Origin: Salinibacterium sp. TMP30 | Lineage (GTDB): Bacteria > Actinomycetota > Actinomycetes > Actinomycetales > Microbacteriaceae | Direction of reading: 5' to 3' | Assembly: GCF_038397785.1 (NCBI RefSeq) | Contig: NZ_CP151642.1 | Coordinates: forward strand, 496,001 to 560,000 | DNA length: 64,000 bases | In this document: positions 53,508 through 62,634 of the stretch, in pieces | Numbering within the stretch: position 1 is the first letter of the stretch | How the letters are laid out: each line of letters starts with the position of its first letter | Made by a program: the position numbers and the translations under genes | The notes under the pieces: generated by a model | The model's input: the letters and a program-made list of their open reading frames with translations, nothing else | The model's database searches: none | What the model was told of the DNA's origin: nothing

Positions 53508-54866
53508 ATGCGCAAAAAACTCCTCCATCGAGCTGCAACCGATCCCGGCCCCCCGGCCTCGATCGAAGCCTCCGAGAATACCAAGACGCAGACCCCCGAC
53601 GCGGTTAACTCAACCAGGGGTGCCGTGCGGAGATGGGTATCCGCGTCAGTTATGCGCGCAGGTGTGGCAGCAGGGGAGAGGCGCACCCAGGACCTTCCGC
53701 GACCCTCCGACCACCCGAGCGGGCACGCCCGAGGCGTGAACAGCCAACGCCTTCTCGTGGTGGGGTCTGGACCGGCGGTTGGTTGGGGAGTCACCAGCCA
53801 TGAGCTGGGCCTGCCCGGTGCCCTCGCACGAGCGCTGTCGGATCTCACCGGTTTCGGCTGCACGGTGGATGTCATTGCGGACCCAAGCCTGACCCCGGCG
53901 GGCGTTGTTGCCGCAGTGGAATCTGTTTCCGGTGATCGCTATGATGCCGTTGTCGTCACGGTCGGAGTGAACGACGCCCTGTCCCTTACCCCTCCCGCTG
54001 AGTGGGGTATGCGGTTGCGCGAAATGGTGGCGGGCCTCAAAACTAATTTTCCAGCGGAATCGCCTCTCTTCATAGTGGGCATCCCCCCGATCCATTCCAT
54101 CCCCCTCTTCAGCGCCAGAGTCAGTGCCGCGGCCGATACTCACGCCCGCCGGCTCAATCAAGTGACTCTGAATCTGACTTCTCTTGAGCCCCGAACCGTG
54201 TACCTGCCCCTGCTGGCTGCTTCGGCGCACGATTATTCGGTGAAGAATAGCCGACACCGTACGGCACACGAATATACGCGGTGGGCGTCACAGCTGGCCC
54301 ATCAGATGGTGCCCCACCTTGTCGGTGGCCCACGTGATGCGCGCGAAAATGGCGCACCGGCACCGGGGGATGAGGAGAAGCGTCAGCACGCTGTCGACCA
54401 CCTCTATCGCGCTGCTCTGCACAAGGACCTCGGCCTAATCCTTGACAGGATTACATCCATGGCCAACAGGGCTTTTCACACGCAGACGGCGCTTCTCACC
54501 GTCCTCGGCCCTGACTTTCAATGGAATCTCGCCCATTCCGGTCCGAATTTGGGGGAAGTGCCCCGCCACCTCTCTTTGTGCGACACCACGATCCAATTTG
54601 GGGACGTCCTCGTCATCCCTGACACGCTCGCGGACGCACGGTTTCGCGACAACCCGCTGGTCACGGCAGGCCCACGCATCCGCTTCTACGCAGGATTCCC
54701 CATAGAATCACCCTCAGGTGAACGGATCGGCGCTCTCTGTGTCATAGACACTCAACCCCGTCGCCGACGCGGCGATATAAATGAGCCCCTAATTCGGGAA
54801 CTGGCCCTCATGGCGCAGCGCGAACTGTGGCAGCACCTCGGTGACGACGGATCAGCTCCTGCCTAG
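53508..54866 (+). CDS. SGNH-like hydrolase fused to a GAF domain
   Basis: A 452-residue protein of two parts. Residues about 80-265 look like an SGNH hydrolase: LLVVGSGPAVGWGV at the nucleophile block (GSG rather than GDS), VVTVGVNDAL (GxND) and HRTAHEYTRW near the end of the fold, where Asp/His would sit. Residues about 300-440 form a GAF domain of the type found with diguanylate-cyclase signalling proteins (CDTTIQFGDVLVIPDTLADARF, FYAGFPIESPSGERIGALCVID). The first 80 residues are low-complexity. ATG 53508 follows the riboswitch at once but has no ribosome binding site; GTG 53737 would start just before the SGNH domain. Its expression should respond to c-di-GMP. Substrate and GAF ligand are unknown. 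Confidence 0.75.
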   Translation: MRKKLLHRAATDPGPPASIEASENTKTQTPDAVNSTRGAVRRWVSASVMRAGVAAGERRTQDLPRPSDHPSGHARGVNSQRLLVVGSGPAVGWGVTSHELGLPGALARALSDLTGFGCTVDVIADPSLTPAGVVAAVESVSGDRYDAVVVTVGVNDALSLTPPAEWGMRLREMVAGLKTNFPAESPLFIVGIPPIHSIPLFSARVSAAADTHARRLNQVTLNLTSLEPRTVYLPLLAASAHDYSVKNSRHRTAHEYTRWASQLAHQMVPHLVGGPRDARENGAPAPGDEEKRQHAVDHLYRAALHKDLGLILDRITSMANRAFHTQTALLTVLGPDFQWNLAHSGPNLGEVPRHLSLCDTTIQFGDVLVIPDTLADARFRDNPLVTAGPRIRFYAGFPIESPSGERIGALCVIDTQPRRRRGDINEPLIRELALMAQRELWQHLGDDGSAPA

Positions 54867-55071
54867 CTGGGCCTAGGCGCCAATCCGCAAAACCGGGCCA
54901 CGCCCCTGTCCCCCAAAGAGCGGATAGACCCGTCACCCAGACCCCCCTTTAACGGGTATTTCCGCATGTTTCCGGGCTTTTTCTCTTGCGCACCTGTGAC
55001 TTCACACCTAGTTTTGGGCTTAGGACGCAGGGGGAACCGCGTCCGATCATTCGTCTGGGGGGCGATTTTTC
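54867..55071 (+). other. Structured leader/trailer before the CAP-domain gene
   Basis: GCGGA (54920-54924) and TCCGC (54961-54965) enclose a second stem (acccgt/acgggt), and ccgggctttttct follows near 54978. This could end the SGNH-GAF transcript. Further on, GGACGC (55023-55028) pairs with GCGTCC (55039-55044) around gggggaacc, 28 bases before the CAP gene. No known riboswitch class fits the full stretch. Confidence 0.45.
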
Positions 55072-55932
55072 ATGGGGAGAGTTCCGTTCTTAACGGCGGC
55101 ATTTACCGTCGTACTGGTGGGGGTAGTTCCTTTCGTCGGGGGAGGCGGACCGGGTCTCACTGACATCGCCACCGCAAACTCGGTGGCACGTTCACCGCTG
55201 TTCGCATCCACGGCTACAGGCCCGATCGAACAATCAACGACGGCTGTCGCAATCGCGAGTGTTGAACGAATCACCGAAGTATCACTCGCCGCAGAACTCG
55301 CGGCACAAGCCAAGGCACTCACGATCGACTCCGAGCACCTCGCGCAGAAGGCGGTGCCGAAGCCGAAGCCCATCGTTGTTGCGCCCGTTGGCGGTGGCAG
55401 TGCATCCGTCGCGCAGATTCGTGCGGCCTACGCAGCAGCCGGCCAGTCCTGCCCGGGCAACGTCGGTGGTGGTGTCTCTGGTGCACCCAGTCGCAGCTCA
55501 GCGCAGGGAGTACCCGGAACCACATCGGGCGACCTCTCCTCTTTCGCCTACGCGTACAACTCGATCCGCGTTTCCAACTGTTTGCAGCCAATTCCGCTGT
55601 CGAACTTCCGGTATGACTCGTGCATGGAAGATCGCCTGTTCTGGATGGCCGAATCACCCAGTTCAAACCCTCTAGACGGTTGGGGTCACAACGGCACAGC
55701 GCGCTCTGACGGCGTTCCGGCGTGGGGTTGCGATGGCAACCTTGCCGGTGGCTCCGGCAACAGCGGTGCGACCGTTGCGTCTAAATGGTGGGAATCGGGA
55801 GCGCATCGCGCATCCCTATACCGCCCGGGTGCCAGTATCGGCGGGGCGTGCATCGCCTTCGCCATGACCCATGGAGGTATCGACGAACCGTACGGCTTCA
55901 CCCGTGCAGCAGCGCGGTGGACTTGGTGCTAG
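55072..55932 (+). CDS. Secreted CAP/SCP-domain protein
   Basis: A 286-residue exported protein. A hydrophobic signal segment (FLTAAFTVVLVGVVPFV) is followed by a linker with a short Lys/Pro stretch (KAVPKPKPI). A CAP-like domain about 165-286 contains MEDRLFWMAES, GWGHNGTARSD and SKWWESGAHRASLY (the SGHR-like motif of CAP proteins). Four Cys in the C-terminal half could form disulfides. Bacterial CAP proteins are secreted and of largely unknown function. It lies directly after the SGNH-GAF gene, and read-through from the riboswitch promoter is possible. Confidence 0.78.
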   Translation: MGRVPFLTAAFTVVLVGVVPFVGGGGPGLTDIATANSVARSPLFASTATGPIEQSTTAVAIASVERITEVSLAAELAAQAKALTIDSEHLAQKAVPKPKPIVVAPVGGGSASVAQIRAAYAAAGQSCPGNVGGGVSGAPSRSSAQGVPGTTSGDLSSFAYAYNSIRVSNCLQPIPLSNFRYDSCMEDRLFWMAESPSSNPLDGWGHNGTARSDGVPAWGCDGNLAGGSGNSGATVASKWWESGAHRASLYRPGASIGGACIAFAMTHGGIDEPYGFTRAAARWTWC

Positions 55933-55979
55933 GCCACACATGCAGGCGCTGATCTCGGGCATCCGGGTACTATAACCGG

Positions 55980-57404
55980 GTGACCGAATCAGCTGACAGT
56001 GAGCCGAACGCACCGGGCGGAATACGAGCGCTGGTAGCCAAACACCCCACCGCAGTCGCGGTGGTAGTTGCGGCTGTCGTGTTTGTACTGCTGGCAGTAG
56101 CCGCAGTTTTCGCCGGAATTTCGGTTGGCTCCGCTAACTCGGCAGATGATGTCACCCCAGACGAAGTCACTGCTGAGCGGCGGAGCCAACCGGATGCTAC
56201 CCCCGCCGCCGTGTCTGTGCGCACGTGTTCGGTAGAAAATCTTGCCTCCGTCGCAGCGTTCCCCTCTTTGGTTGGTGTAGTGACGGATGTCGCTACAGGC
56301 GACGTGCTGTGGAACCGTTCAGCAGATCAACCGGCAAGCCCCGCCCACATCGTTACCGCGCTCACCGGTGCTGCCGCGCTTCAAGCTCTCGGCCCAGACA
56401 CACGCATCAGCACAAAAGTGATTGACGGTTCAACGCCCGGATCGATCGTGCTTGTCGGCGGTGGCGATCCGACGCTCGCAACCACAAACGCTTCGTTCTA
56501 CCGTGATTCCCCACAGATATCGAGCCTCGCTTCGCAGGCGATGACACGCTATGAAGAACTCCATCCCGGTGTTCCCATCACCCAGATTGTGTTGGACTCC
56601 ACACTCTGGAGCACCAGCGATGCCTGGGATTCGAACTGGCCCGAGCGCGAACGCACCGGTGGCTATCATTCCTCGGTGACCGCCCTCATGATCAATGGCG
56701 ACCGTGCCGACCCGACTATCGCGATCAGTCCGCGTGGCACCGACCCTGTGCAGTCTGCGGGAGAAGCATTCGCGCAGGCTGCCGGCCTGCCCGCTGTCAG
56801 CTTCTCCCTCGGTGCAGCAGTCGGCAGCACAGTATTGGCCGAGGTGAAGTCGCAACCGGTGAGCATCCTCGTGGAACAGATGCTGGTCAGTGGTGACGAC
56901 TCGCTTGCCGAATCTTTGGCGCGCCTTGTCTCCAAGAAGTTTGGTCTCAACGGTTCAGCGGCTTCTCTGAGTCAAGCAATTCCTAGTGCGCTGACGGATG
57001 CAGGGCTCACGGAGGGCGGAACAATCACCATCACCGACGGGTCGGGCCTCAGCCCCAAGAACCAGGTTCCGCCGCTGTTCGTTGCACAGTTCATGTCTGA
57101 GGGTGCCTCAGGCGCCGGCGCGATCGCCGCTGCCGTTGCGATGCTTCCGATCGGGGGCGAGAGTGGCGACCTCTACAACCGCTTCGAGGGTGATGCTGCT
57201 GTGGCATCCGGGCAGCTTGCGGCAAAATCGGGGTGGACCAATCAAGAACACTCCCTCGGAGGAGTCGTGAATACCCAAGATGGTACTGAACTTGCTTTCG
57301 CTTTTTACGCAATTGGTGAAGGAATTTCGCAGGATGCGCGCACCGCGATCGACAACCTTGTGGCCGGTGTCTTTGCGTGTGGCAATAATCTCAGCAACTA
57401 CTAG
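55980..57404 (+). CDS. PBP4/DacB-like protein with altered catalytic motifs
   Basis: A 474-residue protein with the layout of S13 D-Ala-D-Ala carboxypeptidases: one membrane helix (residues about 22-45), GDVLWNRSADQPAS, then VLVGGGDPTLATT. Yet the S-x-x-K motif is SPAH (PASPAHIVTA; active enzymes have PAS-x-x-K). The SxN region is GDD (VSGDDSLAES in place of SDN), and only KSG (AAKSGWTNQ) resembles the third motif. Without the Lys it is probably not a working carboxypeptidase. It may bind peptidoglycan or act as a scaffold. TACTAT (55968-55973) ends six bases before GTG 55980. Confidence 0.82.
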   Translation: MTESADSEPNAPGGIRALVAKHPTAVAVVVAAVVFVLLAVAAVFAGISVGSANSADDVTPDEVTAERRSQPDATPAAVSVRTCSVENLASVAAFPSLVGVVTDVATGDVLWNRSADQPASPAHIVTALTGAAALQALGPDTRISTKVIDGSTPGSIVLVGGGDPTLATTNASFYRDSPQISSLASQAMTRYEELHPGVPITQIVLDSTLWSTSDAWDSNWPERERTGGYHSSVTALMINGDRADPTIAISPRGTDPVQSAGEAFAQAAGLPAVSFSLGAAVGSTVLAEVKSQPVSILVEQMLVSGDDSLAESLARLVSKKFGLNGSAASLSQAIPSALTDAGLTEGGTITITDGSGLSPKNQVPPLFVAQFMSEGASGAGAIAAAVAMLPIGGESGDLYNRFEGDAAVASGQLAAKSGWTNQEHSLGGVVNTQDGTELAFAFYAIGEGISQDARTAIDNLVAGVFACGNNLSNY

Positions 57405-57427
57405 ACAGACCGCTCTACACTTGGGTC

Positions 57428-58012
57428 GTGGTTGCTGCACTGTTCATCATCGACGTTCAAAATGACTTCACTGAGGGTGGCGCTCTCGGTGTTGCAGGTG
57501 GTGCTGCCGTCGCAGCGAATATCACCAACTTTCTGTGGGCAAATGCGGACCACTACTGCGTGATCATTGCCTCCCGCGACTGGCACGATGCTCACAACGA
57601 CAACGGTGGCCACTTTGCGACGGACGCCGAACCCAACTTTGTTGATACGTGGCCCGTTCACTGTGTGGCCGACACCTATGGCGCGGAATATCATGCGGCG
57701 CTCAACACTCAGCAGATCGGCACCCATGTGCTCAAGGGCCAGGGGGTTCCCGCGTATTCGATCTTTGACGGAATCACCGATGACGGGGAAGCTGTGCCTG
57801 CGCTGCTTGATCGTCTCGAAATCGAACGCATCGACATTGCGGGTCTTGCCACCGACTACTGCGTGCTGGCATCTGCAATGGATGCGGTTGCCACCGGCAG
57901 AACCGTGACGGTACTCACCGATCTGATTGCCGGCGTCGCACCCGAGTCGAGTGCAGCCGCGCTCGAAACGATGACAAAGGCCGGCATCACGCTTGTGCCC
58001 GGCGATGAGTGA
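57428..58012 (+). CDS. pncA: Nicotinamidase
   Basis: A 194-residue isochorismatase-fold hydrolase converting nicotinamide to nicotinate for NAD salvage. The catalytic Asp is in LFIIDVQNDFTEGGALGV, the Lys in HVLKGQG, and the Cys in GLATDYCVLASAMDA. Metal-site residues are in SRDWHDAHN and GGHF. TACACT (57416-57421) ends six bases before GTG 57428, a further leaderless candidate. Confidence 0.94.
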   Translation: MVAALFIIDVQNDFTEGGALGVAGGAAVAANITNFLWANADHYCVIIASRDWHDAHNDNGGHFATDAEPNFVDTWPVHCVADTYGAEYHAALNTQQIGTHVLKGQGVPAYSIFDGITDDGEAVPALLDRLEIERIDIAGLATDYCVLASAMDAVATGRTVTVLTDLIAGVAPESSAAALETMTKAGITLVPGDE

Positions 58013-58547
58013 GGTTGACGAGCTGAGGCTCCCCGGCTTCATCGCCGAATCTGAGGTGCTGCCCCCGAGCAAAAATTTGGGCCTGCGTCTGCTTGCCCTG
58101 CTCATTGGTTTAGGGCTGTTGGTCGGCGTTTCTGTGGCTGGTGGTGCTGCACTACTCACCATGATTTGGCCCGATCGGGCGGGCATGTGTGACGCATCGG
58201 CGGGGCCCTGTAACGACCTCACGGTTGAGCAAATCGCCCAGTTCTCCGCGATCGACTTGCCGGCGTCTGCCACGATCGATGACGCCCAATACGCCCAGGT
58301 TGAGAGCAGCGGGTTGCTCTTTGCCACGGTTGTGCTTGCCGACGGTGATACGGACCCTCTCCGCAGCGTCGACTATCGAGTGTCACCGTCACTGCCGTGG
58401 GCCTCCGAGGTTGATGCGCTCATGCTCGACAATCTGGTGCTGTATGAGGGCGTCGAATCGGTTACCGGTCCCGGCTTCGAAGCAGCCAGTGGGCAACGCG
58501 CCGACGGCCGCACCGTGATTCTCATCCGCGTCTCGCGAGCAATCTAG
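58005..58547 (+). CDS. Predicted single-pass membrane protein
   Basis: A 180-residue protein of unknown family from ATG 58005. An N-terminal cytoplasmic stretch of about 20 residues is followed by a membrane helix (LLALLIGLGLLVGVSVAGGAALL). The extracytoplasmic domain has two Cys near its start (GMCDASAGPCND) and no repeats. It overlaps pncA by eight bases and lies one base before the methyltransferase gene, so it is translated within a tight cluster. No function is offered. Confidence 0.7.
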   Translation: MSEVDELRLPGFIAESEVLPPSKNLGLRLLALLIGLGLLVGVSVAGGAALLTMIWPDRAGMCDASAGPCNDLTVEQIAQFSAIDLPASATIDDAQYAQVESSGLLFATVVLADGDTDPLRSVDYRVSPSLPWASEVDALMLDNLVLYEGVESVTGPGFEAASGQRADGRTVILIRVSRAI

Positions 58548-58548
58548 C

Positions 58549-59349
58549 GTGCCCGTCATCCCTGTCGCTGAGCTCAGCGATCCGCGTCTCGCCGACTATT
58601 CCCACCAGACCGATGTCGCCCTGCGTAAAGCGCAAGGCACCGAACATGGGCTCTACCTTGCCGAGTCTGCGCTCGTGCTCCGGCGGGCACTGCGCTCCGG
58701 TCACCGTGTGCGTTCGGTTGTGGCTCTCGACACCTCCGTCGACGAGATTGTCGAACTCGTGGGCGACGACGTGCCTATCTTCACCGGCGATGGTGCGTTG
58801 CTGGCCAAACTGACCGGCTACGAGCTGCACCGTGGTGTGATCGCGTCGATGCATCGGCCGCCGCTGCCCACCCCTGAAACTCTGATTGCGGATGCTCGCC
58901 GCATCGTCATTCTGGAGAACGTTGTTGACCCCACCAATGTTGGTGCCATCTTTCGGTCGGTCGCCGGCATCGGGGCGGATGCGGTGCTCGTCACCGAGCA
59001 GTGCTCTGACCCGTTTTACCGCCGCGCGATCCGTGTCTCGATGGGAACCGTGCTGCAGGTGCCGTGGACCCGCATCGGCAACTGGACCGACACTCGCGCG
59101 CTGCTCACGGCATCCGGATTTCAGATTGCCGCACTTGCTCTCGAAGACGGTGCGGTGTCACTGCGCGACTATGCAGCTGATGCTCCCGAGCGAGTTGCGC
59201 TAGTGCTCGGCACCGAAGGCCACGGCCTCACTCGCGAGGCAATCGAGGCTGCGGACACGATCGTGCAGATCCCGATGCGCCACGGCATCGACTCGCTCAA
59301 CGTTGCCGCGACAGCGGCGGTCGCGATGTTCGCGCTCGCGGTCGACTAG
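58549..59349 (+). CDS. TrmH/SpoU-family RNA 2'-O-methyltransferase
   Basis: A 266-residue SPOUT methyltransferase with an N-terminal L30e-like substrate-binding domain (residues about 1-105). The knotted catalytic domain has motif 1 (ILENVVDPTNVGAIFRSVA), motif 2 (LVLGTEGHGLTREAI) and motif 3 (IPMRHGIDSLNVAATAAVAMF). It methylates ribose in rRNA or tRNA; the site cannot be told. GTG 58549 follows the previous stop directly. Confidence 0.93.
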   Translation: MPVIPVAELSDPRLADYSHQTDVALRKAQGTEHGLYLAESALVLRRALRSGHRVRSVVALDTSVDEIVELVGDDVPIFTGDGALLAKLTGYELHRGVIASMHRPPLPTPETLIADARRIVILENVVDPTNVGAIFRSVAGIGADAVLVTEQCSDPFYRRAIRVSMGTVLQVPWTRIGNWTDTRALLTASGFQIAALALEDGAVSLRDYAADAPERVALVLGTEGHGLTREAIEAADTIVQIPMRHGIDSLNVAATAAVAMFALAVD

Positions 59350-59377
59350 CGGCCGGTGGTAAACGAGCAGCTGCCGC

Positions 59378-61249
59378 CTAAACCAGCAGCTGGTGCTTGG
59401 CGAGCTCTTTATAGAGCGGGGTCGACTTCACGAGTTCGGAGTGCGTTCCAACGCCCACTACCGCTCCCTTGTCGAGTACGACGATCTGGTCAGAGTCGAC
59501 AACGGTCGAGAGACGGTGCGCGATCACAATGAGGGTGCGGTTTTCGGCCACAGCGTCGATGGCTTCGCGGAGCATTTGCTCGTTGAGTCCGTCCAAGCTG
59601 GAGGTCGATTCATCGAGAAGCAGAATGGGGGGAGCGGCGAGCAGCGTGCGCGCGATGGCGAGACGTTGACGCTCACCACCCGACAGCATCACTCCGTCTT
59701 CGCCGACGGCGGCATCCAAACCATCACGGTTGCGTTCGAGCACTGCGGTGAGGTTGACGGCGGCGAGCACGTTCACGCACTCCTCGTCGGTGGCATCCGG
59801 GGCGCCGATGAGGAGGTTCTGGCGGAGGGTCCCAGCCAGCACGGGCGCGTCTTGTTCGACGTAGCCGATCTGCGCGCGCAACTCTTCACGATTGAGGCCG
59901 CGAAGGTCATCACCTCCCAATCGCACAACTCCACCGGTGGGGTCGTAGAAGCGCTCGATGAGAGCCAAGATGGTGCTCTTGCCGGCGCCCGAGGGGCCAA
60001 CGATGGCGGTGCGTTCGCCGCGAGCCACCGAGAAGCTGACGCCGCGCAGAACGGTGAGGTCGATTTCTTCGGCGGCCGCTTCAGCACCACCATGTTTGAG
60101 TTCGGCGAGCTCTGATTCCACTTTCACGAGCACTGAATCGCGGGGGTAGGAGAACTCGACCCGGTCGAAGCTGATCGCGGCATCCGTCTCGATACTCGCA
60201 ACGGCAACCACGTCGGCATCTGATTCGAGCTCGCTCGGCAGTTTGATGATCTCCTGAATGCGACCGAGAGCACCCAGCGCCTGGTTCACGGCGGTGACCG
60301 CACCGAAGGCTTGGCCGAGCGGCATGATCATGAGGAACAGGAACAGGATGAACGCCACCAGGTTCGCGACGGTGATTGCACCGCTGGCAACACGGAATCC
60401 ACCAACACCAAGCACTACCAGAAACGACACCTGCAACGCGATTCCAGCAATCGGAACAACGAGCGCAGAAATCTTGGCAACGCTGATGCCCATCTCCCAG
60501 GCGCCAACGGCATCCTTTTCCACAGCGTTAATCTCACGCTCGGTGGCGTTGGATGCTCGTACCGTGCGCACAGCAGAGATTGCGCGTTCCACGGCCGCAG
60601 CCAGGTCCCCGACCTTGCGCTGAGCTTTCTGGCTCGCCACCCGGATGCGGCGCGACAGAGTCGTCACCGTCACTACCGCAATGGCGATTACCAGCACGGT
60701 GAGGCCGAGCAGCACGGGGTCAATGATGAGCATCGCGATAAGCGCACCGATGAAAGTGACCGAGCCACCGATTGCTTCGACAAGGCCCTGGGTGAGCACG
60801 GCACGCAGCAGCGTGGTGTCACTGCCCACGCGGGAGACAAGGTCACCGGTGCGGCGACGGTCGAACTCTGAGATCGGAAGGTTGAGCATCCGGCTCACTA
60901 AACGGCGACGACTGGAGAGCACGACGCCCTCACCGGTGCGCTGCAGCAGATAGTGCTGAAAACCACTGATAAGACCGGAGGCCACAACGAGACCAACCAG
61001 CAGCCACACCAGTGTGCCGAGCGATTCATTGGCCTCCACAATCGTGATGACCTGACTGACCAGTAGCGGCTGCGCGAGCGACGCGCCAGCACCGAGCAGG
61101 CTCAGGATGATCACGATCACGAGAACCTTGCGGTGCTCAAAGAGGTAGGGCAGCAGTTCGCTGAACCGGGCGCGGGGGCCGTCGTCCGGGTTGTCGCGTG
61201 AAGCGGAGCGGCCGCGGCGGGGCGTTGACGTGTGTGAAGTCGAACTCAT
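59378..61249 (-). CDS. ABC exporter, fused membrane and ATPase domains
   Basis: A type IV half-transporter of 623 residues from ATG 61249, with six helices about residues 40-320. The ATPase domain carries Walker A GPSGAGKSTILALIERFYDPTGG-like text, signature LSGGERQRLAIARTLL and Walker B ILLLDESTSSLD. A short acidic insert (ELAELKHGGAEAAAEE) sits between the domains. A 16-residue longer start at 61297 is possible. It is convergent with the methyltransferase gene. Substrate unknown. Confidence 0.9.
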   Translation of the reverse strand: MSSTSHTSTPRRGRSASRDNPDDGPRARFSELLPYLFEHRKVLVIVIILSLLGAGASLAQPLLVSQVITIVEANESLGTLVWLLVGLVVASGLISGFQHYLLQRTGEGVVLSSRRRLVSRMLNLPISEFDRRRTGDLVSRVGSDTTLLRAVLTQGLVEAIGGSVTFIGALIAMLIIDPVLLGLTVLVIAIAVVTVTTLSRRIRVASQKAQRKVGDLAAAVERAISAVRTVRASNATEREINAVEKDAVGAWEMGISVAKISALVVPIAGIALQVSFLVVLGVGGFRVASGAITVANLVAFILFLFLMIMPLGQAFGAVTAVNQALGALGRIQEIIKLPSELESDADVVAVASIETDAAISFDRVEFSYPRDSVLVKVESELAELKHGGAEAAAEEIDLTVLRGVSFSVARGERTAIVGPSGAGKSTILALIERFYDPTGGVVRLGGDDLRGLNREELRAQIGYVEQDAPVLAGTLRQNLLIGAPDATDEECVNVLAAVNLTAVLERNRDGLDAAVGEDGVMLSGGERQRLAIARTLLAAPPILLLDESTSSLDGLNEQMLREAIDAVAENRTLIVIAHRLSTVVDSDQIVVLDKGAVVGVGTHSELVKSTPLYKELAKHQLLV

Positions 61250-61403
61250 GAGGTTTCTTGATCCCAAAAGGAAATAGCGCAAAGGTGCCGCACGCATTCG
61301 GCGACATCGGCATCAGCAATCAGCCTCTAAAACACTATGCCTTCTGGCTGGGTGCTGCGTACAACATCCGGTGTATCTGCGGGGGCGTTGGCTACACAGT
61401 GAG

Positions 61404-61760
61404 TTAGGGAGCGAGTGCCCCGAGAAGTGCAAACACCGCACCCAGAATGGCGAGCACAAACACGGCGAGTGCCCACAGAAATAGGGGCGCAGCGCTGGTG
61501 AGCCGAATGCGATCAGTGGATGCCCGAACCAGCGTCAGATGCACGGTGCGGTATCGACGGTGCCCCACCCAGAACAGCACCGCGGTCATCACGAGACCAG
61601 CCGCCGCCACGGCATAGCTGCCGACGCTGACGGTGTTGAGCAGGAGGCGGGCGGAGACGAGCGCGGCGATCGCGAAGGAGAGCACGGTGCGCTGCCAGGC
61701 GAGGGCGGTGCGTTCCGCCTGCAGCCCGGCATCAAAGGGGCGATCAAAGGCGCGTGTCAC
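61404..61760 (-). CDS. DUF202 family membrane protein
   Basis: A 118-residue protein with three hydrophobic segments and the family N-terminus (DAGLQAERTALAWQRTVLSFAIAALVSARLLL). DUF202 proteins are small membrane proteins of unknown function. It overlaps the next DUF202 gene by four bases; the two form a tandem pair at the end of the riboflavin operon. Confidence 0.85.
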   Translation of the reverse strand: MTRAFDRPFDAGLQAERTALAWQRTVLSFAIAALVSARLLLNTVSVGSYAVAAAGLVMTAVLFWVGHRRYRTVHLTLVRASTDRIRLTSAAPLFLWALAVFVLAILGAVFALLGALAP

Positions 61761-62137
61761 TGGAGCAGCAGGCCAATCGCCAGCAGCAGACCGGCAACAA
61801 CGACGCCGCCACCGATGGGGCCAGCAAGGTTAGGGGAGGGAAGCGGGCGACCCAGACGAAGCGATTGTTCGGCCTTCGCCCAGCCGAACCACGCTTGGAG
61901 AGGCGCGAGGACGCCCAGCAGAATCAGCAGCAGGGATGCGCCGAGTCGGAATCCCGGAGCAATCGGTAACACGAATGCCTCCAGTGCGACCCCGGCGGCG
62001 ATCAGCGCGAGGGCGGTGCGTATCCACGCCAAAAAAGTGCGCTCATTCGCCAAGCTGAAGCGGGCATCCGGCTCGCTGCCGACACCATAGACGCGGCGCG
62101 GAAAGCGACGAGGTGCGGGTGGTTCGGGTGCATTCAC
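61757..62137 (-). CDS. DUF202 family membrane protein (YidH-like)
   Basis: A 126-residue protein with the pattern [32 protein letters not shown] and two further helices. It is distinct from its neighbour in sequence but of the same family; such pairs are common and may form a heteromer. It overlaps ribH by four bases, so it is translated as part of the rib operon. Confidence 0.87.
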   Translation of the reverse strand: MNAPEPPAPRRFPRRVYGVGSEPDARFSLANERTFLAWIRTALALIAAGVALEAFVLPIAPGFRLGASLLLILLGVLAPLQAWFGWAKAEQSLRLGRPLPSPNLAGPIGGGVVVAGLLLAIGLLLQ

Positions 62138-62634
62138 GAGCGCGCCTTCATGCCCCGATCCTGTTCTCCACGAATCTGCCGCAACAGCACCGCGGTCGCG
62201 ATAGCCGCGTTAGCGGCTTCTTCACCCTTGTCTTCTTTTGAGCCCTCAAGCCCGGCGCGGTCGAGACCCTGCTGCTCGTCGTCAAGCGTGAGCACACCGA
62301 AACCCACCGGTTTGCCGGTGAGGATTGATACTTGCGTGAGGCCGCTGGTGGCGGCATCCGAGACGTATTCAAAGTGGGGTGTTCCGCCACGGATGATTAC
62401 GCCAAGCGCAACCACGGCATCCGCCCCAGCATCGAGCGCTGCCTTGCTCGCGACGGGCAACTCGAAACTTCCGGGCACGCGAATCTCGGTCACGGTGGCG
62501 TTGGCCGCAGCAAGCGCCCGGTGCGCACCAGCGAGGAGACCATTGGTGATTTCCTCATGCCAGTGACCGGCAACGATAGTGACCTTCAGGCCGGTGGCAT
62601 CAGTAGTAATTTCGGGGGAACCTGCGCCACTCAT
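62134..62634 (-). CDS. ribH: 6,7-dimethyl-8-ribityllumazine synthase
   Basis: Condenses the pyrimidinedione with dihydroxybutanone phosphate to lumazine, the penultimate riboflavin step. The 166 residues contain [45 protein letters not shown] (catalytic His) and [10 protein letters not shown], all conserved. It overlaps ribBA by four bases. Confidence 0.97.
   Translation of the reverse strand: MSGAGSPEITTDATGLKVTIVAGHWHEEITNGLLAGAHRALAAANATVTEIRVPGSFELPVASKAALDAGADAVVALGVIIRGGTPHFEYVSDAATSGLTQVSILTGKPVGFGVLTLDDEQQGLDRAGLEGSKEDKGEEAANAAIATAVLLRQIRGEQDRGMKARS

Noticed and set aside
53434-53739. 101-codon frame starting inside the riboswitch
   Set aside because: It begins inside the aptamer core and overlaps the SGNH-GAF gene in another frame. 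Coding use of the aptamer is very unlikely.
55021-55071. Possible c-di-AMP (ydaO) riboswitch before the CAP gene, suggested by gggggaacc
   Set aside because: Only the ggggaacc element fits; the other conserved ydaO parts (gggtgaa, the gctaacctcg-like stretch) are missing and the space to the start codon is too short.
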